From an uncultured Dysosmobacter sp. (GTDB lineage Bacteria > Bacillota > Clostridia > Oscillospirales > Oscillospiraceae): a DNA stretch of 64,000 nucleotides. Position 1 is the first letter of the stretch. Every line of letters begins with the position of its first letter. The notes below the pieces were generated by a model. That model was not told the origin of the DNA and searched no databases. It worked only from the letters and a program-made list of their open reading frames with translations. Positions 31,053 to 40,369 of the stretch are shown here, in pieces. A program made the position numbers and the translations under genes. The stretch covers positions 91,821 to 155,820 of the forward strand of contig NZ_CANRKH010000003.1 of the NCBI RefSeq assembly GCF_947631165.1, in the 5' to 3' direction.

Positions 31053-31664
31053 TTATACCCCCCAGCCGTTGAGAACACGCAAAATTTCATGGTCAATACG
31101 CTTCTCGTAGGTTTCGGCCATTTTGCGGTCAATTTCATCTGTCACCGCTTCATTGGCAAGCATCATCTGCGGAGTGGCCGGCCCGTAAAGCTCCTTGATT
31201 GGGAACCGGCTCACACCAACACGCTCAAAGATACCTCGATGCCCGCTTATTTGCGCAGAAAAGGCCCGGTTCAGCGTTTCCGCTGTTCCGGACCTTTTGA
31301 CCTGTGTAACAATTTGGCCGCTGCCGTTGACCCTGGTGTTGAACTTTATCAGCGGGATCACGTTGCCTCGGAATCCGAATACCACGGAGATCCCGCCCCC
31401 GGTTTCCCGAACAAAATGGTTGATGTTCTTAGTACGGGCCAAAAACTCGCTCTGGCTGATGGTGTATTCTTTCGTGACAGCCCCTTTAGCGGCGGTTTTA
31501 CCAGAAGCCGCAGCGCGGGACAACGCACTTCCCACCGCCTTATAGACTCCGCCGCTGATACCGGCCAAAAGCCTTGTCGCCTTATCCAAGCTGTCCTCGG
31601 CGATATCAACCATAACGCCGCCATCATAATAGCTCCGGCGGTCTGCGCGGTAGACGTCACTCAT
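31053..31664 (-). CDS. Minor tail protein Z-like
   Basis: 203 residues; ATRLLAGISGGVYKAVGSAL, YTISQSEFLARTKNINHFVR and FIPLIKFN-like segments match the Minor_tail_Z family (lambda gpZ relatives) acting at the head-tail junction. Overlaps the previous gene's end by four bases. Confidence 0.78.
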   Translation of the reverse strand: MSDVYRADRRSYYDGGVMVDIAEDSLDKATRLLAGISGGVYKAVGSALSRAAASGKTAAKGAVTKEYTISQSEFLARTKNINHFVRETGGGISVVFGFRGNVIPLIKFNTRVNGSGQIVTQVKRSGTAETLNRAFSAQISGHRGIFERVGVSRFPIKELYGPATPQMMLANEAVTDEIDRKMAETYEKRIDHEILRVLNGWGV

Positions 31665-32026
31665 TCGTCTATCGCCTCCAATTCTACCCGCAGCATACCC
31701 ATTTCGCAGACGGAAGAGGCGACGTAAAATTCCCGGAAGAATCCGCCGCCGCCTTCCTCGTCATTGATACGGATACGCATACCCTTTTCCGGCTGCTTGC
31801 CCCCCAGGTCGCTGATAGCGCAGTGGAGGACGGCGGACACAAGGTAGAGCCCCTGGACGTGATCGGATACCAATTGCCGACGGTCCTTTTCCTTCAGCCC
31901 GGAGAGGACAATCGGGATATCCTCATAGCGTTCACCGTCATATTCCACAGTGCGCTTCTCCGCGAACTCGTCCAGGTTCAGAAACACACCATGAATATCA
32001 GCGGCTACCATGTCCTTAAAGCTCAT
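31661..32026 (-). CDS. Probable head-tail connector protein
   Basis: 121 residues with FLNLDEFAEKRTVEYDGERY and RQLVSDHVQGLYLVSAVLHC, resembling lambda FII-like joining proteins in order and size. Both neighbours overlap by four bases. Family identity is inferred. Confidence 0.62.
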   Translation of the reverse strand: MSFKDMVAADIHGVFLNLDEFAEKRTVEYDGERYEDIPIVLSGLKEKDRRQLVSDHVQGLYLVSAVLHCAISDLGGKQPEKGMRIRINDEEGGGGFFREFYVASSVCEMGMLRVELEAIDE

Positions 32027-32556
32027 ACCACCGGCGCCTCCGCTCCCAGATCGGGCGGGGCTTCGGTATCAGCCTCCGGCGGCTCTCCCACCTCAACCGC
32101 CGCCAGCAGGGTAGCGATTTCAGTCTTGTTCTTACACTTGCTGACATTTACGCCCAGGTCCTCCGCCAGCTTCTCCAGGTTTGTACGGGTCATTCCCATC
32201 AAACTTTCTTTGGTGAAATGACCGTCCACAATATCCAGCGTTTCCGTCGAACTTGGCAGGTCCCTACAGGAAAGGCCTTTCCCGCCGTTTTCCGGGTCCT
32301 CCAGGGGCGGGGTTTCGCGGGGCGGGTCGATACCCGGCCCGCCCCCGTCCCCGCTATCCACGGAGCTGTCAGCGACGGGAGGAACCGTTGCCGGGGTCGC
32401 CCCCGTGTCCTCCCCGATAATCTCAGCCACCCGAAGGGTGGAGAGGCGGACGGCCTCGGCATCCTCCACGGATACTCGCTCACCCCGGTACGCCACAGCG
32501 GATCTTCCGTTGCGGATATAGCTGTATCCTCCGCCGAGAATCTTTACAGTTTTCAT
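32023..32556 (-). CDS. Head-region protein with a HeH/Rho-N-like C-terminal motif
   Basis: 177 residues. N-terminal GGGYSYIRNGRSAVAYRGER, a Pro/Gly/Asp-rich linker, then MTRTNLEKLAEDLGVNVSKC and KNKTEIATLLAAVE, a small helix-extended-helix motif that can bind nucleic acid. Present in the head-completion gene cluster. Specific role unknown. Confidence 0.62.
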   Translation of the reverse strand: MKTVKILGGGYSYIRNGRSAVAYRGERVSVEDAEAVRLSTLRVAEIIGEDTGATPATVPPVADSSVDSGDGGGPGIDPPRETPPLEDPENGGKGLSCRDLPSSTETLDIVDGHFTKESLMGMTRTNLEKLAEDLGVNVSKCKNKTEIATLLAAVEVGEPPEADTEAPPDLGAEAPVV

Positions 32557-32560
32557 CGGC

Positions 32561-32914
32561 TTACTCCTCCTCCAGTTTCAAACCAGCGGCGCTGTAAACT
32601 TCCTTTGTGCCTCCGGAAGTGACTTCCAGCGTGTCGGCGGTACTGTTCACCTTCCAGACCAGGAACCGATCATCCGGCTCCAAATCCTTCTCTGGGGACC
32701 CGGTGCTGGATTTGATGTGTACCTGCTCGTCGGGCTGGGTCACAAGGTTGAAAGCAAGGAAGTTACCGCTTGCATCCGCGCCGTACTCCGGGTAGCTATC
32801 CAAATGGTGCAAGGTCCCATGGAATGTATTGGAGCTGTCAATCTTGACACCAGATTGCAGCTCGGATACCTTCTTCCCATACAGTTTCGTGTCGGGCGGG
32901 AAGAAGGTAATCAA
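32561..32914 (-). CDS. Head/neck structural protein, unknown
   Basis: 117 residues, mostly beta (LHHLDSYPEYGADASGNFLA, FLVWKVNSTADTLEVTSGGT). Directly follows the capsid gene and overlaps it by four bases. Perhaps a decoration or stabilising protein; not recognised. Confidence 0.58.
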   Translation of the reverse strand: MITFFPPDTKLYGKKVSELQSGVKIDSSNTFHGTLHHLDSYPEYGADASGNFLAFNLVTQPDEQVHIKSSTGSPEKDLEPDDRFLVWKVNSTADTLEVTSGGTKEVYSAAGLKLEEE

Positions 32915-34005
32915 GGGTTTGCGCCGATAACTTCCTTGGCGTAGATGTACGGGCAGTAGTTCTTGGGCGTGGCCAGGGGGCGGGTGCCCAGACGCAGCTT
33001 GCGCTGGTCGTTCTCCTGATCCACCACCAGCTTAGGCACCCGGCGGGAGGTGTAGGTGCTGGGCATGGTGGCGCCGTAGTCGATCTGGGTGATCCGGCCA
33101 TACTTCAGACTACCGCAGTTGGGGGCGGTAACAATAACGTCCTTGGCGCCCAGCATGGGCTGGTCCTTGCCCTCGTCATCCAGATACCGCTCATCCACGG
33201 AGAACACGTTGAGGTTGTGGCCGCCGAAGTTCAGCACACCCATGAAGGTCACGCCGTCATAGGCGGTCAGCTGCTCCCGGATGCCGTTGCCCAGGAAAAC
33301 GCCGCTGTTCTTGTCCAGCAGCTCGGCGGTCCGCTTATCCTCCAGAATAAAATCGGCCACCTCGGACCCCAGGAGCAGGTCGGCGGCGGGCAGGCCGCGC
33401 TTGGACAGCATCCGGCACATGGCCTTCACGTCGAAACGGTAGTTGCCTTTTTCAGTGTCCCACTTGTTGGACACCGTAAAGGTGTGCTCAGATACTTCGC
33501 CGTCGTAGAAATTGACGAACAGCTTCTCGCCCTTGGTGGCGGCGTCCACATAGGTCTGCATCTCGCAGGCGTTGTGGATCATTACCTGGGCGCACATCCA
33601 CTCCTCCCGGCGCTGGATAAAGTTCTCCAGATCGGTGAGGTCGTCGCGGATCAGCCGGGCGGCCCGCTCGGCAGGGGTGGAGTTGGCGTAGAGGGCTTCG
33701 CCGAAGCCCCGCTTCTGAAGATCATCCAGGGTCAGGATACGGCTGGGCGCGATATACGCGGGCTCCAGCTCATGAACGGTGTAACCCCGGCGGTCCATGG
33801 GGATGTCACCCACCCGCTGGGAGACGAAGGGCGCCATGCGGCGGTCACCCTTACGGTACTCCACCAGCACCTTATCGGCACCGAAAACGTCCCCCGCCCC
33901 GGTGGAGAAATAGCGGTCACGGAAGAAGGATGCGCGGGGCAGAACTTCCTCCATGATGGCGATCATCAGGTAGGTATCAAAGAAATTGAGAGTGTTGTTA
34001 GGCAT
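32911..34005 (-). CDS. Major capsid protein (lambda gpE-like)
   Basis: 364 residues starting MPNNTLNFFDTYLMIAIMEE. The Phage_cap_E pattern is visible: RASFFRDRYFSTGAGDVFGA, RLIRDDLTDLENFIQRREEW and FLGNGIREQLTAYDGVTFMG. HK97-fold shell protein; adjacent decoration, protease/scaffold and portal genes complete the lambda-like head set. Confidence 0.92.
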   Translation of the reverse strand: MPNNTLNFFDTYLMIAIMEEVLPRASFFRDRYFSTGAGDVFGADKVLVEYRKGDRRMAPFVSQRVGDIPMDRRGYTVHELEPAYIAPSRILTLDDLQKRGFGEALYANSTPAERAARLIRDDLTDLENFIQRREEWMCAQVMIHNACEMQTYVDAATKGEKLFVNFYDGEVSEHTFTVSNKWDTEKGNYRFDVKAMCRMLSKRGLPAADLLLGSEVADFILEDKRTAELLDKNSGVFLGNGIREQLTAYDGVTFMGVLNFGGHNLNVFSVDERYLDDEGKDQPMLGAKDVIVTAPNCGSLKYGRITQIDYGATMPSTYTSRRVPKLVVDQENDQRKLRLGTRPLATPKNYCPYIYAKEVIGANP

Positions 34006-34020
34006 AGGTTTTTCCTCCTA

Positions 34021-34434
34021 TCAGTTTTCAGCCGTCTCGATAGGAACGGCGGCTTTGAAGAGGATACCCTTCATGCGCAGGGTGTTCCGCGCCTTGGCGT
34101 CCAGTTCGATGGGCTTGCCGTCCTTATCCAGCACTTTCGCGGGGTCAAAGCACCCCGCAACGTACACGGTAACCGCAACACCGCTTACGGAATCCGCTTC
34201 GGTGATGGTCACATCATCGGTCAGAATGCAGTCAGGGTCAGCCTCCGCCAGAGAACTATCCGCGGGCTTCACCTTACCGCCCTCCGCATCGAGGGTCAGC
34301 AGAGTGCCGCGTTTATGGGTGGCGGGGGTCGTGCCGTCCAGCGTAACGCCCCTCACAATGGGGCGGGGCTGAGTGTCGGTAATCAGCCCGTCGGGGATCA
34401 TCTCAGCGATCTTCGCATTCAGCTGCTTTGCCAT
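34021..34434 (-). CDS. Head decoration protein D
   Basis: 137 residues; GTTPATHKRGTLLTLDAEGG and VTITEADSVSGVAVTVYVAG follow the lambda gpD-type fold. Located between protease/scaffold and capsid as in lambda. Confidence 0.85.
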   Translation of the reverse strand: MAKQLNAKIAEMIPDGLITDTQPRPIVRGVTLDGTTPATHKRGTLLTLDAEGGKVKPADSSLAEADPDCILTDDVTITEADSVSGVAVTVYVAGCFDPAKVLDKDGKPIELDAKARNTLRMKGILFKAAVPIETAEN

Positions 34435-34437
34435 TGC

Positions 34438-34932
34438 TTATTCCTCCTTATCGTTTTTGAACAGCGCCTTGACGGACGCGCGGGCCTGGGCCATCTTACC
34501 TTCGGGGGTAGTAGGCTTAGCGCCCTCGCCGCCGCCGTTGGCCGCCTCCACTTCCTGCGCGCCGGAACCGGCGGTATCAGCTTCCAGCGCGGCCAAGAAC
34601 TTCTGCCCCTGCTGCGCCGCTTTCTGTGCCGCCTGATACACCATCTCCTGAGCGGTGCAGGGGTGGTCCCCATATTTCGCCGCGTTGATGGTTTCAGCGT
34701 CAAACAAGCCTGCCAGGGCGTCAATGTCCTGGATACGCTTGCGCTCGGCGTCAACCGCCGAAGTGGTATCCGCCGGGTCCCCGGCGGCCTGCACTTGGCC
34801 ACCATTTCCGGCGGCGGGGGGCTGGGCACCACTCCCGGATGCCGACGCAGCCGCCTCAGCTTTGGCCTCGGCCATCAGCGCCTCGGCCAGCTCCGGGTTC
34901 TCCGCCCGGAGCTCCTTCAGATTCTTTGCCAT
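34438..34932 (-). CDS. Nested scaffolding protein, internal in-frame start
   Basis: Within the protease gene the ATG at 34930-34932 (MAKNLKELRAENPELAEALM) is preceded by AAGGAGG eight bases upstream, unusually strong for an internal codon. It gives a 164-residue helical scaffold in the same frame, analogous to Nu3 inside lambda C. Inference from the ribosome binding site and domain boundary. Confidence 0.7.
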   Translation of the reverse strand: MAKNLKELRAENPELAEALMAEAKAEAAASASGSGAQPPAAGNGGQVQAAGDPADTTSAVDAERKRIQDIDALAGLFDAETINAAKYGDHPCTAQEMVYQAAQKAAQQGQKFLAALEADTAGSGAQEVEAANGGGEGAKPTTPEGKMAQARASVKALFKNDKEE

Positions 34933-35721
34933 GGTAGTTCCTCCTTCAGTGCCGGAGTTGTCCGGCGGATTATGTGTCTCAACCGGGGCGGCGGCCTCGG
35001 GTGTGACTGTAGGAATGGTGTCCGGGGCGAACATGCCGGGGGTAAGATGCATCTCCCGGCCCCGGATAAACAGGGTGCGCCCATCGGCGCTGGCCGCGAT
35101 ATCCAACGGCTCTGCATCCTCGATAACCTCGTCGGCAAAACCTTTTTCAACGGCCTCCCGTCCGGTCATGTAGGTGGTATCGGCCATCATGTGGGAAATC
35201 ACGGTGGCGCTGAGCTTGCTCTTGCGCGTATAGATGGACACTTGAGACTTGTCCCAAGCGTCCTGTCTGGAGGCTTGTTGCCGAAGCTCGTCGGCGCTGT
35301 ACCCTCCGAACAGGAACGACCAGCACTTGTGAATCATCACGAGACTGGAGGGATTCACCCGGACTGTGTCACAGGCGCACATGATAAGAGAGCCCCCGGA
35401 CATGGCCACGCCGTCCACAATACATGTCAGCTCCACACCATTAGCCGCCAGTTCCCGCAGGCGGTTATGAATCAGAACCGACACGCCGGCATCCCCGCCA
35501 CAGCTGTTCATCCGAATGGTGAGGGCCTTACACCCCTGCACTCGCTCCAGGTCCTCCAAAAATTCGCTCTCAATGATGTAATTACCGGGGATGGGCTCCC
35601 CGGTCCAGAAATCCGTGGGCTGGGTTTCCACGATATCCCCGTACATGATCAGCTCGGCGGTTTCCCCGTCCACGCTGGCCATGGTGTACGCGCCGCGCGC
35701 GATATTGAGTGGGAATTTCAC
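34438..35721 (-). CDS. ClpP-like prohead protease with C-terminal scaffold region
   Basis: 427 residues. Protease domain about 20-200: nucleophile Ser in DGVAMSGGSLIMCACD, His in LVMIHKCWSF, and the oxyanion region NSCGGDAG. Residues from about 250 are Ala/Glu-rich scaffold (ENPELAEALMAEAKAEAAAS). It matures the procapsid. The C-terminal part can also be made separately from an internal start (next entry). Confidence 0.9.
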   Translation of the reverse strand: MKFPLNIARGAYTMASVDGETAELIMYGDIVETQPTDFWTGEPIPGNYIIESEFLEDLERVQGCKALTIRMNSCGGDAGVSVLIHNRLRELAANGVELTCIVDGVAMSGGSLIMCACDTVRVNPSSLVMIHKCWSFLFGGYSADELRQQASRQDAWDKSQVSIYTRKSKLSATVISHMMADTTYMTGREAVEKGFADEVIEDAEPLDIAASADGRTLFIRGREMHLTPGMFAPDTIPTVTPEAAAPVETHNPPDNSGTEGGTTMAKNLKELRAENPELAEALMAEAKAEAAASASGSGAQPPAAGNGGQVQAAGDPADTTSAVDAERKRIQDIDALAGLFDAETINAAKYGDHPCTAQEMVYQAAQKAAQQGQKFLAALEADTAGSGAQEVEAANGGGEGAKPTTPEGKMAQARASVKALFKNDKEE

Positions 35722-37349
35722 TTTTCCGCACCTCCATCTTGTGTATCAGGTTCATCCGGTTCATTTGGATCAACCTCCATGCGAGTACCCCCGCCACCGG
35801 CCGCAGCAAGCATGGCATTCTCTGCGGCAAGCTGGACAACATTTTCTCTCCAGTCGCCGCCGCCAGTTTCGCGGGTAACTTGTTCATGCGTTTTTAGCCC
35901 ATGCTGGATCTGGAGAATCGCCGCTTTCGCTTCTTTCAACGGGTCAAGGCTACCCTGGACCGGCCCAATCCACCGCGCTCCACACCATGCGGCACGAATC
36001 AAGGGATCGCCAAAGAAGCCCGGCGCTTTAATGCGCCCCCGGGCTACCGCCTCCGCCAGCCAGACTTCATAGGTCGGCTGGCAGAAATCGTCCACGAACC
36101 ACTTCCGCCGCATACGAAAATCCTCCCATGCGTCCAGCAGCGCGGCGCGGGCGGACGAATAGGAGGAATTATATTCTTTGACCAGCACATCATAGGGCTG
36201 CCCCAAACCGGCGCCAACCAGCTTGCAGAAGGTTTTCACAAATACGTCAAAGCCGGTGCTGGGGATGTTGGGGTTCCCAAACTTAACGTCCTCCCCCTCT
36301 GCCAGATGGAGAACAGTACCCGGCCCCTGCTCATACTCATTCGGATTATCAGAAATATTGTCCCCGCCGGGATTGACCGCAGGCACTCCGGCAATATCCC
36401 CTTCCCCGATTTCGTTGATAGGGATACTGTTCTGGTCCGTCTTGGTGATGATCCACGCCGTAAAAAAGCTCTGCACCAGCGCCGCCATCAGTTCAGATTC
36501 CGTATACCGGCGCAGCTGCAGCAATGGTTCGATAACCTGGGCCAGATAGGTCACACCCCGATATTGGTCGCACCGCTCACTGTTCATCACATGGAGGATA
36601 TTGGGCAGCCCGGTCCTGGGTCCGTAGGCTTCTACCCGCGTCCATTTAACGGGTTCCCCGGTAATCTGCCAGGGGTAACAGTTGCACACATGGTAGGCAA
36701 CTACCATACCATCACTGTTGACCTCCACGCCATCGTATATCCTGTTCCCGTTATCCGGGTTTTTACCGTCGGTGACGCCGGGCCAGCCTGCATATCCCCC
36801 CATAGTGTCGGGTGTACTGACACGATCCGCTTCTACCATGTGAATCCGCAGAGAATAAGGGCTGGTAGGCGTGGGCTTGTATCGCTTAAAAAGCGGGAAC
36901 ACGTCGCCAGACATAAGCCAGGACACAAGCGCCAGCTGTTGTAGCGCCTCAAAATTATTGATACCAAGGGCGTCACAGCTGGCTTTGCGACCGGCCCACA
37001 GAGAAAATTCCGCCTCGGTTCTCTTTTGCCAGTCCTCCGCAGCCTCCGGAGAAAGACCCAACACTTCATAATTGATCGCGCTTTTCAACGCAAGGCCAAC
37101 CCCGACAACCTTTGTTCGATTCGTGTTAATTGCGCTGGTGGCTAACGGAGAGGACATATAGAGCATACGTCCCCGGGACCGCAGGGTAGCGTTAGGCCAG
37201 TTGATATCCTCGTTTGGACTCCCGCTTCGAGCCTTGAATCCTCGCATAGCCCGCCGGGTCAAACTGGCCCCCGCCTCGCTATACCCCGATGCTTTAGGCC
37301 GGGCCCCTTCCGGCAAATACAGGCCCGTTTTTTTATCGAGATAAATCAT
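35718..37349 (-). CDS. Portal protein (lambda gpB family)
   Basis: 543 residues from ATG 37347-37349, chosen because GGGAGG lies just upstream. PNATLRSRGRMLYMSSPLAT, RGVTYLAQVIEPLLQLRRYT and AAILQIQHGLKTHEQVTRET are characteristic of the family. The dodecamer forms the DNA entry vertex. Confidence 0.92.
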   Translation of the reverse strand: MIYLDKKTGLYLPEGARPKASGYSEAGASLTRRAMRGFKARSGSPNEDINWPNATLRSRGRMLYMSSPLATSAINTNRTKVVGVGLALKSAINYEVLGLSPEAAEDWQKRTEAEFSLWAGRKASCDALGINNFEALQQLALVSWLMSGDVFPLFKRYKPTPTSPYSLRIHMVEADRVSTPDTMGGYAGWPGVTDGKNPDNGNRIYDGVEVNSDGMVVAYHVCNCYPWQITGEPVKWTRVEAYGPRTGLPNILHVMNSERCDQYRGVTYLAQVIEPLLQLRRYTESELMAALVQSFFTAWIITKTDQNSIPINEIGEGDIAGVPAVNPGGDNISDNPNEYEQGPGTVLHLAEGEDVKFGNPNIPSTGFDVFVKTFCKLVGAGLGQPYDVLVKEYNSSYSSARAALLDAWEDFRMRRKWFVDDFCQPTYEVWLAEAVARGRIKAPGFFGDPLIRAAWCGARWIGPVQGSLDPLKEAKAAILQIQHGLKTHEQVTRETGGGDWRENVVQLAAENAMLAAAGGGGTRMEVDPNEPDEPDTQDGGAEK

Positions 37350-37360
37350 AACCGCCTCCC

Positions 37361-37618
37361 TTACCAATCACGGGGAATCACGCCCCATGCCTTTCGGGGC
37401 CGCTGCCCCTCTGCCAGCGCGGTAAGCTCGTCAACCTCGCGCTCCATCTCTCGGATTTCATCCGCAAGCGCAGGAAGATCCAGGCGGGTAAGCTGTCTAT
37501 CATCAATTACATAGCTTTTTACGCCTCCTTTGAGCAGAGCTTCATAGGCGTCATATAACCTTTCCAGGGCGCTCTTCCGGAACATCAGCCGCCGTTCTAC
37601 CGTAATTTTGCTTGCCAT
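37361..37618 (-). CDS. Small head-tail joining protein (gpW/DUF6148-like)
   Basis: 85 residues; RRLMFRKSALERLYDAYEAL and LDLPALADEIREMEREVDEL give the typical helical head-completion protein between terminase and portal genes. Confidence 0.78.
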   Translation of the reverse strand: MASKITVERRLMFRKSALERLYDAYEALLKGGVKSYVIDDRQLTRLDLPALADEIREMEREVDELTALAEGQRPRKAWGVIPRDW

Positions 37619-37627
37619 TCAGTCCAC

Positions 37628-39541
37628 CTACCATTCATCATAGTGCTTCCGTAACGCAGACCCGGTGGGATTCTTCCTCGGCCGTGGTCTGGGTATCACT
37701 GGCGCTGTTTCCGCTACTCGCTGGCCCCGCATGGTTTTCAGTTGCCGGTCTATTGCGTCCAGATTTTTAGGCATGGCCTTGAAAGCCGCCAGAGCGTAAT
37801 TTCGACAGTCAAGCGCCTCATTACGCTCATGGCCGGGAATCTTCTTCCATATCCAAGGCTGCTTCTTCCCCGCGTCATATTCCAGCCGTTCAGAAAGTAG
37901 GCCCGCAAAATAACCGGAACCGTAATCGTCACGCCGGGGGAAATGACAATACTTTGAACCCTTGGTCTTTACAGACAGGTTATCCATAATCAGCAACTTC
38001 CCGGCGTCCACGCCGATTTGATATTGCCAACAGCTACTTACCACTTTCTGATTAACCACTATCTTCATCTGCTTCGGGGGCGCGGTATACGGTCTGTCCG
38101 GTCCAGGCATACCCTTGATACAAAACACCTTTCGCCCGATACGTGCCCGGCATCGTTGCCGTACCTCCTGCGTAAAATGGCCGCCCTCGTCTACAAAGGA
38201 CATTGACGTGCGCAATTTCACCCCGTCAGCAAACTGGAAGTAGCGGTTAAAAACAACCTCGTCCAGTTTGTCCCAGGTGCTATCTTCGTCTGGACGGCCC
38301 ATGACAACGCCCTTTTCAATGCCCCAGGTTTCACCAAAATGCCCGTGACCGACGATCTCATATTCCATACGATTGTCCTGAGTATCAACGCCGGCCGTCA
38401 ACACCAGAACACCGTCCGGCAATTCAGCGGGGTATTCCTCCCGGCGTTCCATCAGACTATCTTCATCCTCCAGATCTCCCCGGTCCTCCCATAGCTCCCC
38501 GAAACAGGTGTTATAGACCACCTGGAGCTTCTTGGAGTTTCCAATCGCATTGAGGTATTTTAAGATGATGGTTTCCCAGCGGGCCCACTGGCTGACAAAA
38601 GCATTCAGCCAAAAGGAACGGACGCCGTGTGCATATGCGTCCGGATTATCGGCCTCCCACCGGGCAGGCTGGCGCTTCATCGTGATTTCATCGGAAACAG
38701 CCGCACACCCAGGGCAGACATATAGAATTTGCGTCACCTTATAGGTTTTTTTCTGGTTTACTTCCTTGGTTTCATACTCATATCGAATATCTTTCCACTG
38801 GATTTCATGATATTCCCCACAATGCGGACACTTAGATTTCCACCGCTCCATCGTCCCCTCAGCGTAACTGTTCGCAATGGCGCTCACGTTCTTAATCGTC
38901 GGCGTCGATACTTCCACGGCCTTCGCGTTATAAAACGTGGTCTGCCGGGCCATAGCCAGCTCCCAAGGGTCGCCCTCGTTGCCGGCAGACGTGGCCCACC
39001 GGTCCCGCTCGTCACCCAGCACATACCGAATGGGCTTTGAGGCCAGCGCGTGTGCCTCCGTAGACCCACACATGGTTAGAATACCGCCGGGGTATGTTTT
39101 CTGGAGCACCGTGTTTCCGCTGTCCCGGCTCTTGGGCGCGGCCACCTTCTTACGCAGCGTGGGGCAATCCCGAATCTCCGGAGCAATCCGGAGCTTGGAA
39201 AACTCCTTCGCGTCAATGGTCGTGGGGTGGACAAACAAAATGCTGCCGGGGTCCTCGTCAATGATGTAGCCGATGATGTTCAGTTCCAGCTCAGACTTTC
39301 CTACCTGGGACGCGGCCACCATGACAATCCGCCGCACACGAGGATCTGTGAAAGCGTCCATCGGCGCCCGGAGGTAGGGTGTGCGCGTGGTTCTCCACGG
39401 CCCCGGTTCCGCACTACTCTCCGTAGAAAGCCGCCGTTTCCTTTCCGCCCATTCAGTAACAGTGAGATTCTCCGGGGGCTTCATTCCGGCCATGACCTTA
39501 GCTACAACGGCATTGAGCCGTTGTAAGTCCCCGCTATTCAT
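37628..39541 (-). CDS. Terminase large subunit (lambda GpA family)
   Basis: 637 residues from MNSGDLQRLNAVVAKVMAGM at 39541, which overlaps the small-subunit stop and has AGGTGACGG upstream; a longer frame exists. ATPase: RRIVMVAASQVGKSELELNI (Walker A-like) and the GSILFVHPTT segment; the nuclease domain carries VLTAGVDTQDNRMEYEIVGH. Cuts concatemers and drives packaging. Confidence 0.93.
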   Translation of the reverse strand: MNSGDLQRLNAVVAKVMAGMKPPENLTVTEWAERKRRLSTESSAEPGPWRTTRTPYLRAPMDAFTDPRVRRIVMVAASQVGKSELELNIIGYIIDEDPGSILFVHPTTIDAKEFSKLRIAPEIRDCPTLRKKVAAPKSRDSGNTVLQKTYPGGILTMCGSTEAHALASKPIRYVLGDERDRWATSAGNEGDPWELAMARQTTFYNAKAVEVSTPTIKNVSAIANSYAEGTMERWKSKCPHCGEYHEIQWKDIRYEYETKEVNQKKTYKVTQILYVCPGCAAVSDEITMKRQPARWEADNPDAYAHGVRSFWLNAFVSQWARWETIILKYLNAIGNSKKLQVVYNTCFGELWEDRGDLEDEDSLMERREEYPAELPDGVLVLTAGVDTQDNRMEYEIVGHGHFGETWGIEKGVVMGRPDEDSTWDKLDEVVFNRYFQFADGVKLRTSMSFVDEGGHFTQEVRQRCRARIGRKVFCIKGMPGPDRPYTAPPKQMKIVVNQKVVSSCWQYQIGVDAGKLLIMDNLSVKTKGSKYCHFPRRDDYGSGYFAGLLSERLEYDAGKKQPWIWKKIPGHERNEALDCRNYALAAFKAMPKNLDAIDRQLKTMRGQRVAETAPVIPRPRPRKNPTGSALRKHYDEW

Positions 39542-40091
39542 CTTCGCCGTCACCTGAGCCAAAATCCGTGTCCCAATCCATCCTCTCTCGCACCCGTTCC
39601 TCATACTTCTTAGGGTCATACCGGTACTGCGTCAGCTCTTGCATGAGCAGGGACACTTCTCTACGAATAATTTCAGCGGCCTCGGCGGGGGTTTCCGCTG
39701 CGGCCACATCCACCGCCAGCCGCCCCGGGAGGGCAAGCAGTGATCCTCGGACGGTATAAATCATGTCGGCGGTCATGGCCTCCACATCTTCTGCGCGGTG
39801 CATTTTGCCGCGCAATTCATCAGCCTCCATCTTGGCGATATGCGCTTTGGAGGTTTTCAGCGTGACTTCGGCGGCGCGCTTGGCCTTCTCCAGCTTCGCT
39901 TCATCCTCTGGCATCGTCTCCCTGGAATCAATGTACCGCTGAACAGAAGCGCACAGCGCATAGCGGCCCTGTTTGATTTTTTCCAGTATGCCGTCCTCCG
40001 TCAACTGACGGATATAGCGGGCGGTTATGCCCAAAACACAGGCCAGCTCAGACGTGCTGACCTCTGTTTCAGTCGTAATCTTATTTGCCAT
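39534..40091 (-). CDS. Terminase small subunit (Nu1-like)
   Basis: 185 residues from MANKITTETEVSTSELACVL. The start is decided by AAGGAGGTTT ten bases before this ATG (40089-40091); an upstream ATG at 40118 lacks a site. The winged HTH SELACVLGITARYIRQLTED binds the packaging site; the C-terminal helices contact the large subunit. The noncoding 40092-40369 upstream is a candidate cos/pac region. Confidence 0.85.
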   Translation of the reverse strand: MANKITTETEVSTSELACVLGITARYIRQLTEDGILEKIKQGRYALCASVQRYIDSRETMPEDEAKLEKAKRAAEVTLKTSKAHIAKMEADELRGKMHRAEDVEAMTADMIYTVRGSLLALPGRLAVDVAAAETPAEAAEIIRREVSLLMQELTQYRYDPKKYEERVRERMDWDTDFGSGDGEDE

Positions 40092-40369
40092 GACGGGGGA
40101 AACCTCCTTCCCGGTCAAAAATTCAAAATGCGGAACGGAACCGACGAAAAATTTTTTCAGTAACTACACGCTTTTTGGGGTCGGCGAGCCCGCACCTTGG
40201 CGGGCGGGGTCGGCACAGTACCTTTTTCGGGGTCGCGCCTGCGGGCAACCCTCTGGCCGACGCTGTCAGCCCCGTGGAGACGAGATAGGGGCCAGGACGG
40301 GTATACACCCGGGGCGCGGGTACCGTCGCTCCACGAGGCTGTCAGCGGCGGCCCGCGCCCTTGTGTCAA
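40092..40369. other. GC-rich intergenic region beside TerS, candidate packaging site
   Basis: 278 bp without a gene. Contains GCCCGCACCTTGGCGGGCGG hairpin sequence and a segment with CGCGGGTACC...GAGGCTGTCAGCGGCGGCCC loosely related to the repeats at 11232 and 11756. Small subunits usually bind DNA next to their own gene, hence the suggestion; no cos site can be pinpointed. Confidence 0.35.

Noticed and set aside
33217..36072. 951-residue plus-strand open frame opposite capsid, protease and portal genes
   Set aside because: Long only because of the high third-position GC on the coding strand; composition is His/Gly/Val-rich and domain-free.
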